This document shows, piece by piece, positions 46,300 to 56,612 of a DNA stretch of 64,000 nucleotides. The DNA lies in the NCBI GenBank assembly GCA_023055425.1, contig JALGPY010000004.1, positions 56,009,718 through 56,073,717 of the forward strand, in the 5' to 3' direction. The position numbers and the translations under genes are program-made. The notes under the pieces were generated by a model, which was not told the DNA's origin, did no database searches, and worked only from the letters and a program-made list of their open reading frames with translations. Origin of the DNA: Linanthus parryae. Its lineage: Eukaryota; Streptophyta; Magnoliopsida; Ericales; Polemoniaceae. Positions within the stretch are counted from its first letter, which is position 1, and each line of letters starts with the position of its first letter.

Positions 46300-46752
46300 G
46301 TGGGTTTGGTATGACTTATTTCTAGCTTTTAATCCACTTTGAACTTTTAATCTGTTTTGAGCTTTTCTGAAAGGTTTGGTATGACTTTTTCTGTGTCAGC
46401 TTTTGGATTTTGGCTTTTGTCTTGTAGTGTAAAATTGAGTTCTGAAAAAAGTTGGGTTTCATGGACTTTTTTTGGACTTTTTTCTTCCTAAACAATAACA
46501 TTGACCAATTTACCTATACTTTTTTTTTATACCAACATACTATGACATCTAATTAGACCTACTATAATTTTATTCGTAAATATAAAAAATATTAGATAAT
46601 TTTCATTAACAAACAAAAATGTTGCATCCTTTACAACATAACTTTTTTCAACAAATCCATACATATTTTTTCATCAACTTTTTTGTCACAAAACTTTTCT
46701 CAGAACAACTTAAAAGTCGATTTAAAGGTCGAAAAAGTCATACCAAACCCAC
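46300..46752. mobile_element. MITE with TGGGTTTGGTATGACTT inverted ends
   Basis: TGGGTTTGGTATGACTT at 46301-46317 pairs with AAGTCATACCAAACCCA at 46735-46751. An extra copy of GGTTTGGTATGACTT lies at about 46373. The centre is AT-rich and no coding is present. The target duplication is not clear, so I do not assign a superfamily. Confidence 0.75.
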
Positions 46753-47640
46753 CCTATGTTTAGCCTGATTTTTCAGATCTCAGCCTAGACCAGGGCATAG
46801 ACTGCGACCGATGTCCCTCTATTTTACCAACGGGAAGCTTTTTCGTGTTCGAGCCGAAGAAAAGGAAAAGAACCGATTTTCTTTCCCCGCGAAAGCAGCG
46901 ACAACACTGTTTCTTCTTTCTCATTCTCTCTGATTTCGGTTATGTGCTCTGACAGATTGTTGAGAAGCTCGCCAAGTTCCTCTTCTGGTTATCTTTCTCA
47001 CTCACCGTCTCTTTGGTAGGTTTTTAATCTGAATCAGTCATTTACAGTGTAATACGACAAAAACCCCCATTGTTAAACTCCCTTTTCTGTTCTGTATATC
47101 TGCATCAATTGTGCCTTACCTGTGTTGTTCCTCTGTAGATCCATGAAAATGGGAAGAAGAACTCGGGTTTTCCCCAGCTTCAAAATAGCAACTTTGTTTC
47201 AATCTGATGATGGGCTCAACTGGGTGGCTAGTGACATCATGCACCCGGAGACCAAGCTGGGGACCAAATTAAATGAATGGGAGCTCCTTCTGCAATTCGG
47301 ATGGGGGGTGTTCAACAATTAATGTGAATGTCCAATCAGAATTGATTGGTTCTCAACAGGCATCAAAGTGAAGCCCAATGGTCACATATTCTGTTGCTGA
47401 GTGCAATCTCATCGCACAAAGGCTGATGGCTCTTTGGATGTTGCACAAACAACTGGCTGGCAGAGGATAAGAGTCAAGGTAGGTGGCTGATTGAGTTCCT
47501 CTCATATATTGGTTCATTGGCTTTTCGGAGAGGAGAATAGAACAGATTATGTCATTTCCTTCTACTTTGTCAGTGAAAAGTTCGCTGGGGATCAGATTAT
47601 ATCTCACTTGGACAGTTAAGATGCTGCCTTTGTATGTGTC
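46753..47640 (+). other. Upstream region of the F-box pseudogene
   Basis: A short frame at 47122-47322 (MGRRTRVFPSFKIATLFQSD) is not recognised. A GC-rich patch with TCTTTGGTAGG at about 47010 could be an old first exon and donor. Nothing else can be supported. Confidence 0.35.
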
Positions 47641-47997
47641 TTCCTAGTGATGCGGTATTCATCTGTTGGTGATGAGAGATTTTGCTGTCCAAGGGTTTTT
47701 GACAAAGGAACACCATCTGACTCTCACAACTCCAGAAGCGAGGTGGTTTCAGGATTTATATGGAACGAAAAACTGTTTTGAGGAGTGGAGGTTTACTGTT
47801 ATTTCTTCATTTGGGCAGCACTTTATTTTACCACGACTCTGGTGGAATGAGCGATAAATTTCTCTAGATCATGGGTTTCAAGTCTAAATATAAAGCCATT
47901 GCCTCAATTCCTAGCTTCTTTTCTTTGAAGGATGCTGCAGTAGGAGAGAATGTGGAAGTGTTGAATATTATTACTTCAAGGTATGGCTTCTGTACTC
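47641..47997 (+). pseudogene. F-box gene fragment (C-terminal part)
   Basis: VQGFLTKEHHLTLTTPEARW and, in another frame, AIASIPSFFSLKDAAVGENV then EVLNIITSR resemble the C-terminal part of the F-box gene at 55236-56612 (VQESWTKEFRLTTSPSLRWW, AFIPSFMSLKDTIVGEDF, EVLNINSR). Both are followed by a donor-like AAGGTA. Stops and frame changes and the absence of an F-box here show it is a dead relative. Confidence 0.65.
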
Positions 47998-50415
47998 CAC
48001 ATATACAGTTACCACCATAACATTTATCTCTAATGCATGATTCCTTAAAGTTTCTCTAGTATGTAAACCTTTAATGCTGGGCCGGAATGGCTATTAAACA
48101 CGTCTGTGTTACTCATTAAATGCTTCTAATAATTATATTGGATACTACGTTTATAAGCACGATACCTGATTATAAGACTGCCTCTTCCACGTTTTGATAT
48201 ATTCTTAATTTTTTATGTGCATCCAACTGGCTGATGTCTTTCTCACATGGTCAGATAGTTAACTGAGAGATTGTGTGGGATGTAAGTCTATTTTGGTTAT
48301 TTCAAAGTCGCTCCAATGACATGGAATATGTGGGGAAGTGAAACGAGATTTGCCTGCAGAATTACCATACATGAACAAGTTACCATATTTATATTTAGCT
48401 CTTCACATTTGTAATTTTCATCCAATAGTCTACTGGAATGTACAAAAACGCCTGAATTTTACTTCATGTATAACAGTCAAAGTAAACTGTCCCAGAACCC
48501 ACGGCTTTGGAGTTAACAAGAGAAGGGATGTGCTTTTACTGCCGTCTTTGGTTTGGTAGGTCAAATGATTTCTTCTATGTACTCTTGAGACATGTTTGCA
48601 GCTAAACGTACAGGCACTCAAGTGCTAACCGAACATTATTGAAGTGCATAGCAACTTTATTAACTCTCTTGGTTTCTTCTACCTCATTTTCTCTTAAATA
48701 TTGAACTCCATTTCCTCTTTAAAGGTAAGGAATTCACCTTTTTGAAGAAGAAAATCTAGATAGCTATGTTGCAGGTTCAATTATCATTCTTATACTGGTT
48801 GGAAATGCTGTTAACCTGACATACACAAATATTACTTTTAATTCTCCTGATATGGTTCTTGACTTTATCTGAATAGGAAGATATTTCGCCAGTTCAGCTC
48901 AACTTTGATTATAAGACATCGAAATGTATGTAAAACGAAATAAGAAAGACATATGGAACATTAATTATTTTCAATAAAATCAATTAACTATTTTACATTT
49001 TTTCTATCCGAATGATACAAAAAGTAAGAAATTACCATACATTTCAATTCTTTTAGAAAAAAATCTTTAATTTAAAATTTAATATCCTTCCAAACCTGAA
49101 ATAATTAGAATTAACTACGAGTTCCGTGGGTGTAGACCGTATTGCTACATGACAAACAACTTTTACTTTTCAGTTTTCCTTTTTTGACCATCGGATCAAA
49201 ACAGTCATTAAATTTTAGCTGGTAAACGTAAGAACCCTAAAAACAATCCTCATTCCTCATACAAAGCGATTTCTTCACCAAGAACAACAGTTACTTTTCT
49301 CTTCCCTCGCCGAAATAGTTTCTGGTGAGTCTCTCTGTTAGTGAATCTTGCAAGTCTCTATATAAGTTTGGTTTCTTGAGAACTTAGACTCTAATTGCAA
49401 TGGGTTGAACATCTATGTATTAATTGCAGTGTGGTTAAACACAAATTTCATCCAATCTCTGAACCTGTTTAGGGCTGATTCCAAAATTTGCTGAATCTCA
49501 AATGGTAGAGATTTTCAACTTATATAGAGACTTGCAAGATCCACTATTTATATGTAAATGCATGCATATTATTGAGTTGAATAGGTACAATATCATAATC
49601 GGATCGTATTGGGTTTCGAGGATTGCCAAACCTTGTGGTTAATATCCGATCCATCTATAAATGGATCAGATCTGCTTTATTAGATTCGGATCATGTGGGA
49701 TATTCCATCAGATCGAATCAAATAAAGGTGGATATTAGATAAAGGTGGATATTGGAAAGTCAACAAGTTTACTAATAAAGTACCCATTTTAGCCCTTCCA
49801 TCTTCTCTCCCCCTTCCTCTTTCAAAGCCCATAACCAATCACCAACCAATCACTACCACCAGCCACAGGCCACGACCACCCGAACCACCACAACCACCTG
49901 AACAAGGAACCACCAACACGTCACTTCTCCACGACTCTCTATCACAACCAATCCTGCAACATGTGCTACACCAACAACCACTAAATCGCTGCCCAACCCG
50001 AAACTCACTGCCACACACCAATCACAACCCTCACTTCTCTACAAACCGTACTTGCTAGATATCTTTAACTCACTCAGTTGAACTCCGCCGGCAAAAACGT
50101 CCACCAACATCATTGCCACAACACTCGAATCCCTTACCCAAACACGTGCTACCACCACGCCTCCAACTTAATATGAATTTGATCCATGGAAGAGATGCGA
50201 CCCCAGTATAATCTCGAATGAGAATCCACGAACTACCCAAGAAATGTGGAATGAATGACGCCACAATCAAAGTGGAGGGTTTGATGATCCGTTAAGGTTG
50301 AACACCACAAGAAGAGCCCTCTTGATAGGTTCATAACAGTTCTTGAAGAACCAGTGAAGAATAACTCTTCTATCTTCATAAAATTCAAAGTTAGCCTGAC
50401 GAATTTTGTATCAAG
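47998..50415. other. Intergenic DNA without recognised genes
   Basis: I see AT-rich DNA with no supported gene. A C-rich ACCACC-type stretch lies at 49840-50000. A GATCCGATCC-like stretch at about 49590-49720 weakly recalls the MITE at 45543 but has no clear ends. Confidence 0.45.
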
Positions 50416-50867
50416 TGTCACGGGCCAAAAGTTTTGGCTCGTCGCTCCCGTGCGGAACTTGTCGATCCTCCTTCTCATTCTTCGAAGTCAGCCTTTGGAA
50501 CTTTAAACACCTAGAAGAACAGTAAGTACACAACGAATAAATGGAAGTGAACTTCTACTGGAGAGCAAGTGAGCAACGCAAGTCTTGGAGGGATTGGCTT
50601 CATGCGTCCCATATATATACAAGTCCGTATCCATATCTACTGTCTAGATCGCATGTATCTCCGGTGGAGACAGAGAGGCCTTGGACATGGGCCTTCAATC
50701 GCCTTACAATTAATCGTAACCCTTCTACAATATTCCAGAACGTTCCATACAAAGTACAGTAATGCTCCTGTCAGTCAACGAAGCGTGCTACGGATTAGAC
50801 CATGGTCACGGGTTGAGCGCCATAACCATTGTCTGCGGATGTGCGAAAACGCTCGACCCATGAAACA
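50416..50867 (-). repeat. LTR of a gutted Ty3/gypsy element (3' side)
   Basis: In plus orientation it reads TGTCACGGGC ... CATGAAACA. On the minus strand the purine tract ACAAGGGGAA precedes the start TGTTTCATGG. The part 50580-50867 is repeated at 52707-52994. Confidence 0.7.
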
Positions 50868-52319
50868 TTCCCCTTGTTATCATGACCTCGACGACCGTTT
50901 GGAACGGGACTCGTAGGTTTTGTCTTAGCTCCATGTGCTTGGTCGTTCTATCGAATGATATTCTCTTCCATCTCCCAAGTACTCTGTGTGCTTGGTGTCT
51001 CCTAGGGTCCTTCCTTGGTAGCTAAGATTGCTCGGAACTGCCTCCCATGTATCCTGAAGAGTCCCATGTGCAATGCTCAAGTGTACTGGAGTTTTCGCGG
51101 AAAAAGCTTGTCTCCACTCCTAGCATGAAGCTGTTGTCCTCCATGCCATCCTTAGCCCCAAGACTCGCCACTCAGAGTGGAAGGCATCCCTCCCATCCTA
51201 GGTTCGTATAGACGTCCTCTTTTTTCCCTGGGCTTCAAGTCAATTACTGTAATGTCTCTTTCCTCCATCTTGTGCCATGCACCTCTTTCGGAAATGGCAA
51301 AGGGCCCGTCACTTTCATTGGTTGTTCCCGCTCCACCACGCTCTTTGGGGCATCAAGAAACCTTTCAGCAAGCCAGGTCTTTTCCCCAATATCATGGCTA
51401 ATCCTTTTCTTCAGTGGCAACTTTCATGTTGGACTCTCGACCCCTTCGGAATTCTCAACCAATCAGAGTACTGAAAATGCTTTGACATTCCTCTTAGTTT
51501 CCCTTATCAGCGAGACAACTTTGGGACCCCATCTCCAAGTATGCACATAGTGTTGAGTGAAAGCATTGGAATTGCTCACTCCCTATCCATAAAATTCCCT
51601 CCAAGTACCATGGCATATTCATTCATTGAAGCTACTAGGAAGTCTGTGACTCCTCTCCAAGCCCCAATCTGTACTGTTACTTCACGTGCAACTCCCTGTA
51701 GTGGTCTAATGATAGAGTCCAGGGCCTTCACACTTCCCCATCTTCACTGACCTTCAAACCGATCCTTCGTGATTCTTCTGTAAATACAAAATTGTGAGTC
51801 GTCCCCGTATCCACGAGGGTCTTTGCCATCTTGTCATTCACATTACCTTCACATACGCCAAGTCGCCAACCCATCTCCTCGTGCCTGACTCACCTATCCT
51901 TTGTGGCTCTTCCTTGACTTCTGGTTCTTTGGGTGCAAGGGCAGTGATATTTCCTCGTTTTGGACACTTATGTAGTGCGACCCTTTCACTACTGGGAACC
52001 ACCCTTCGACCCTTTTATTGACTCCTTTTTCCCCCGCTTGCTTCTTTTCTTCAAAGTTTTAATCACCTTTAACTTTCCTTCTCTTTATTCGTTTCTCCTC
52101 TTTTACCCAAGGTTGCAATCCGCTAAGGAAGTTGAAGAGTTTGTATTCTTCATCCATGTTCGCTAATTCGAACAACAAGATAGTATATGCAGCGACGTAC
52201 TCCTTAATTGTTGATGTGTGCTTCAAATACATCAATGTCTTCTTAGCTTCATATCTTGCGCTCTTGGGATAGAAGTACTTCGAATCATCTATGAAAGCTC
52301 CCCAAGTATAGAGCTGCAC
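50868..52319 (-). pseudogene. Degenerate gypsy gag and protease (chromovirus-like)
   Basis: On the minus strand, gag sequence (LKHTSTIKEYVAAYTILLFE, FLSGLQPWVKEE; about 52080-52310) is followed by a damaged knuckle region (HKCPKRGNITAL) and a protease site (KTLVDTGTTHNFVF, about 51790-51840). RT, RNase H and integrase are absent between the protease and the LTR at 50867. The element has lost nearly all of pol. Confidence 0.75.
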
Positions 52320-52690
52320 TTCGGGTCGGTTAACCGGCCGGTTCCGGTTAAAACGACCCAAAATAACCGAAATGTACAAACCGGGAACCGAACCGATGTG
52401 TAGGGACCGAAACCGACCACCGAACTGTAAATGGCCGGTCTCGGTTCGGTCAGAGCTAAACGGTAACCGGAACCGAACCGAGTTCACAAGAACCGGAACC
52501 GGCGGTTATAACCGAAAATTGTATGTTTTTTTAATACTATAACACTAAAGAAACCGAAAAAAAATATATCAAAAACCGGAACTGAACCGGTCCCACGGTT
52601 TGGGGTCGGTTAGCCCTTTTGGAAAATTAACGGTTTATTCAACCGGACCGAATAAGCTAATATACCGGTTAACCGAACCAGAACCAGTCG
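52320..52690. repeat. ACCGAACCG-rich hAT-MITE-like fragment
   Basis: Dense inverted ACCGAACCG and CGGTTAACCGG units resemble the arms of the MITE at 15224-15879. Proper ends are not visible, so it is probably truncated. It lies between the gag remnant and the LTR fragment of the gutted gypsy element. Confidence 0.65.
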
Positions 52691-52706
52691 GTTATGAAAT
52701 AATCTA

Positions 52707-52994
52707 AGGATGGATTGGCCTAATGCCTCACCCCCATATGTATACAAGTCCATATCCATATCCATATCCATATCTAATGTATCCAACGGAAGAGATGGAG
52801 AGGCCTCGCGCCTGTGCCTTTCAGCTCCTTGTAAGTAGAATCCCAATCCTTCTACAATATTCTAGAACGTTTCATACAAAGTACAATAATGTCCCCGTAG
52901 ATCTGCCACGCGTGCTATGGACTGGACCATGGTCACTGGCTGAGCGCTATAAACCTCGTCCATGAGTGCGCCAAAACGCCTGGCCCATGACATA
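52707..52994 (-). repeat. LTR fragment of the gutted gypsy element (5' side)
   Basis: It matches 50580-50867 (GGATTGGC, TATACAAGTCC, CTTCTACAATATTC, ACCATGGTCAC, AACGC). It contains a local expansion of CATATC to four copies at about 52751. The first 165 bases of the LTR are missing. Confidence 0.75.
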
Positions 52995-53968
52995 ACGCTC
53001 TTATAACCTAAAGCTACTATAAAAATGATCTTTTCCAAACAAATTACTGCCTTAAATGAACTAGGAATGTAGTCAGTAAGTTACTACTCTTGTGTCGCTA
53101 AACAAACCAAAAGAGGCCATATAATAAAGTTTAATGAATGGAAATGCAAGTTCAAGCAAATAGTTTCTTGATATGCTTTTCCAAACTTGTTTGCAATCAT
53201 TTTATGGTAATCAGGCTGTCTTGGTGACACTCTGAAACTGATTTTTATTGACATGGCAGCATGTAACAACATGAATTAAGTGTACGGCTGGATGAGCCAC
53301 CTCTTGGATCAATTTGAATAAATAAAACCAACCTCTCCTTTCTTCTAGGCTCGAACAACCTGTCCTCCTAGTATATTTTAGCTTGATCCTTCGTCATTGG
53401 GCTTATCTGAATGTCCTCCATATTCTCATCACAACTCAAACCAGGACCACCATTGTCTGCGACACAGAGCCCGACCACCAACACCTCCAAACCAGAGCAC
53501 AAACGCTTCTGTTGCAGCCACAAACTGGTTTGCTGAACCAGGTCACATTATAGAGAGTTGTACCTTTCAACCCAATTCGCTCCCTGATCTCAACTCTAAC
53601 AAAAAATCAAATCCAATACAGAATAAGAGAAATCAAGGCTCTTAATTGAGTACCCAAATCCAAATCCAAATTAAGTTGTACATCCATGGGTCTGGGGGTA
53701 GATTTGATTGAGTTAAGCTGGGTCCACGGAAGATTTGTGGTCAGTTTTAGTCTAGGGTTGAGGTAGAAGAAGTGTTCGAAAATGGTGTATAAAATTGAGA
53801 ATAATATTTTGTGAGACTTGGAAACTAGACCCAGATATTGTTAGGGGCTCTGTGATCTTGGATTGGACTGTCGGTGACGGCAGTGACCCGACTTTCACTG
53901 GATCTGTGGACAATCGCGTTGAGGAAGACGCTATCGAACCGGTAATTGTTTGTGAGGTTAGTGGTGCC
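52995..53968. other. Intergenic DNA, no gene seen
   Basis: A frame at 53397-53645 is Pro/Asn rich and could be a worn copia gag tail, but the evidence is too weak to call. Confidence 0.4.
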
Positions 53969-53990
53969 CAGTGGCGGACCGAGAGGGGGA
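53969..53990 (+). mobile_element. Possible end of a hAT element (CAGTGGCGGA)
   Basis: CAGTGGCGGACCGAGAGGGG resembles the terminal sequence of a common plant hAT family. The opposite end was not found. Confidence 0.3.
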
Positions 53991-54339
53991 CAAAAGGGGG
54001 CCGTGACCCCTGCAATTTGAGAATTTCATATTTCACCCCTACATTTTAGATGATTTTTACTTAACCCTTTCTTATTCACAAATCAGTGAGATTTGAAATT
54101 ACTTAACGGTCTGTTTGGATAAAGTTGGATTTGGGGGTGGATTTAAATTTGGAGTGATTTCGGATGAAATCCAATTTTTGGATACGTTATGGGGCTTTGG
54201 AATTGATTTGGAACAAATCCAACACCCCAAATAGTGAATAATTTGAAATTTCAATGGAAGACATGTCATTTGAAATTCACGTTTTGTAAATGACAAAGCC
54301 TAGCAAGCATCAGGCGTCTTCAAAGTACGAAACCAAATT

Positions 54340-54478
54340 TCCATTCGTTGGTTTTATTCAATATTAGAAACAAAAATTGCGCATCCATGGATTCGAACCG
54401 TGGACCTCCGACTCCCGCACGCACTAAACTCTTACGGGTTGCCTGCATGCCACTGGGCCAATATAATTTTTGGTAACC
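54340..54478 (-). mobile_element. tRNA-derived SINE
   Basis: The minus strand carries a perfect A box TGGCCCAGTGG (54450-54460) and a perfect B box GGTTCGAATCC (54389-54399), 50 bases apart. Downstream the sequence becomes AT-rich without tRNA structure. This is the head of a SINE with an internal RNA polymerase III promoter. The exact 3' end and target duplication are not determined. Confidence 0.7.
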
Positions 54479-55082
54479 TATCCGCATTGGATATTCAACA
54501 ATCAAATATCGAAGTCAAATTCAACACTTGAAATTCTAGTCTATTAATAACATCCAAACGGAGGAATTTAAATCCTTCTGTATTTTAAATTTTAGAATTT
54601 GAAATCTTTGATTTGAATTCCAAATTCGAATCCAAATCATGGTTCCTAAGTGTATTGTTGCCTAAACTTCAGCTTGGTTCAATACCTTTTTCACTTCTGG
54701 ACCTTGGCAACTTCAAAAGTTTATCATATTTTGTAGCATTTTATAAAATCTTTTTTTACTCATATGTAAATACACATCATACTTCTTTTGGGCTTCTTTA
54801 TAAGGGCAGTTGACAAAATAGATGAGTAATTAATTCAATTAAATGATCTTATGGTGAGTATACCACCCCCGCTCAGGCGTAATCCTGTGTCTCCCACTAG
54901 TTTGTCCTGCAGGGGTGGTAATTGTTGATAGAAGATATTTGTTCAGGTGCGAGCTAGAACTAGAGGTTGTCTGCGCAGTCAATTTCCTAATATATCACTT
55001 TTCATTAGTGTCGTCAGGCATGGGAATGTTTCTGCTTTTATGCCAAACCACATGTGTAGTTTCTATAACATGCATTCTTATA

Positions 55083-55084
<2 letters not shown>

Positions 55085-55121
<37 letters not shown>
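55085..55121 (+). repeat. Poly(T) tract of 37 T
   Basis: An uninterrupted T run lies about 110 bases upstream of the F-box gene start. It may be the complement of a retroposon poly(A) tail or a microsatellite. Confidence 0.9.
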
Positions 55122-55125
<4 letters not shown>

Positions 55126-55235
55126 GAGTGCTTATGTTCTATGAAAAGAAATAATGATCTTGTTTAACTATTCATGTCTTGTTTAACTATTTATGTCTTG
55201 AACATGTAAAGTCATTGCAGATTAATCGGAAATCC

Positions 55236-56612
55236 ATGGACAGAGTAAGGAAAAGTAATAAGGTTTCCAACAGCTGTAAACGTGACAAACAAGTAGCCAA
55301 ATCTGAAGATGAACAAAACCCGAACTTTTGTTGTCCTGTGGCAGCAATCCCAATATACATTTGGTTTGAGATACTTCTGATGCTCTCGGTCAACGAGTTA
55401 CTGGTCTGTAGATGTGTGTGCAAGACATGGCGCTCTATAGTTTCCAAAGTGGACTTTGCTAAGAAATATTATGAGAAATCACATGTCCATGCCCTCATCC
55501 GACCATTGTCTTCTTCACGATCTCTTTACCTGCTTGAGCCTCCCAATCACAAGTACAATTTTGAGGATCAATGCCCGTATTCCAGTATTGACCATTTCTT
55601 GAGTATCAAGTTGGACGCCAAGTTAAAGTTTCCGTTGCAGAATTCAGATTTGGAGCCGAGGATTGGTAGTCAAGCTAAAGAAAGGAAGAAAAGAAAGAAT
55701 CCAAACATGTTACGAGACAAAGATCACAGATTCTGCGTAGCGAATTCATGTGGTGGGTTGCTTTGTCTATGTAATCGACACAAGAATGATCAAGTAACCG
55801 TTTATAATCCCATTACAGGAGAATATATAAATCTCCCAACTCCCACTCTTGATGATGAGGATCCAGAATGTGTTGTTGAGTGTGCTTTGGGTTTCAGTTC
55901 ACAAGATAAATGCTACAAGGTGATAAGAATATTTGATCTTCAGGATCACCAATGGGCACATGATCCCATCATGGGGAAGCTGAGTGGACTGGAAGTGTGG
56001 CTGAAATACATACAATTGACACAAATTCATGGAAAAGGATTGGTAATGCGCCTCACCCTGACAGCATACTTGGATGCACAACTTATGTAGACGGAGCTAT
56101 TCATTGGCTCTACTTCGATAATAGAAGAACATATTACATAGTATCCTTCAACTTCCGAGACGAGAAATTTCAACCAATTCCACCAGCAGACTATTATAAT
56201 CACGCGATTAACTTGTCTTGGAGCCCCAAATGTCACACTTGCAAAGCTAAGAGGATGTTTATGTATGTGCTTTCCTTCTGCCAACGAAGTTTCTCTGTGG
56301 GTGATGAAAATATATGGTGTTCAAGAATCCTGGACAAAGGAGTTCCGTCTCACTACCAGTCCTTCCTTGAGGTGGTGGAAGATTGACTCGTATAAACCAA
56401 TTAGTATCCTAAGTGACGGAAGTTTGCTATTATATCAGCCAACCACCAAAGGTCTTTTTTGGTTTGATCCGAATGGAGAGGGTTACAAGTATCTAGGGCT
56501 GTGTGGGAAGAATTCTGAATTCGAAATAATGGCATTTATTCCCAGCTTCATGTCGCTCAAGGATACTATCGTGGGCGAGGATTTTGAGGTGCTGAATATT
56601 AACTCAAGGTAA
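55236..56612 (+). pseudogene. F-box protein gene (FBA type) with two frameshifts
   Basis: The chosen start is the Met at 55236 (MDRVRKSNKVSNSCK); an in-frame Met at 55179 would add 19 residues. The F-box (PIYIWFEILLMLSVNELLVC, CVCKTWRSIV) is about 35 residues in. The associated domain follows (FCVANSCGGLLCLCNRH, VTVYNPITGEYINLPTPT, CALGFSSQDKCYKVIRI). The frame shifts near 55995 (extra TG in GTGTGG) to DTNSWKRIGN and YVDGAIHWLYFD. It shifts again near 56265 to NEVSLWVMKIYGVQESW and ends at 56612. F-box proteins normally act as substrate adaptors of SCF ubiquitin ligases. The shifts make this a pseudogene or reflect sequence errors. The end AAGGTAATG could also be a splice donor. Confidence 0.8.

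Noticed and set aside
49839..50021. Cys/Gly-rich minus-strand ORF
   Set aside because: It is the complement of an ACCACC-rich low-complexity stretch.
54389..54460. tRNA gene on the minus strand
   Set aside because: A and B boxes are perfect, but the acceptor and anticodon stems do not form. It is a SINE head.
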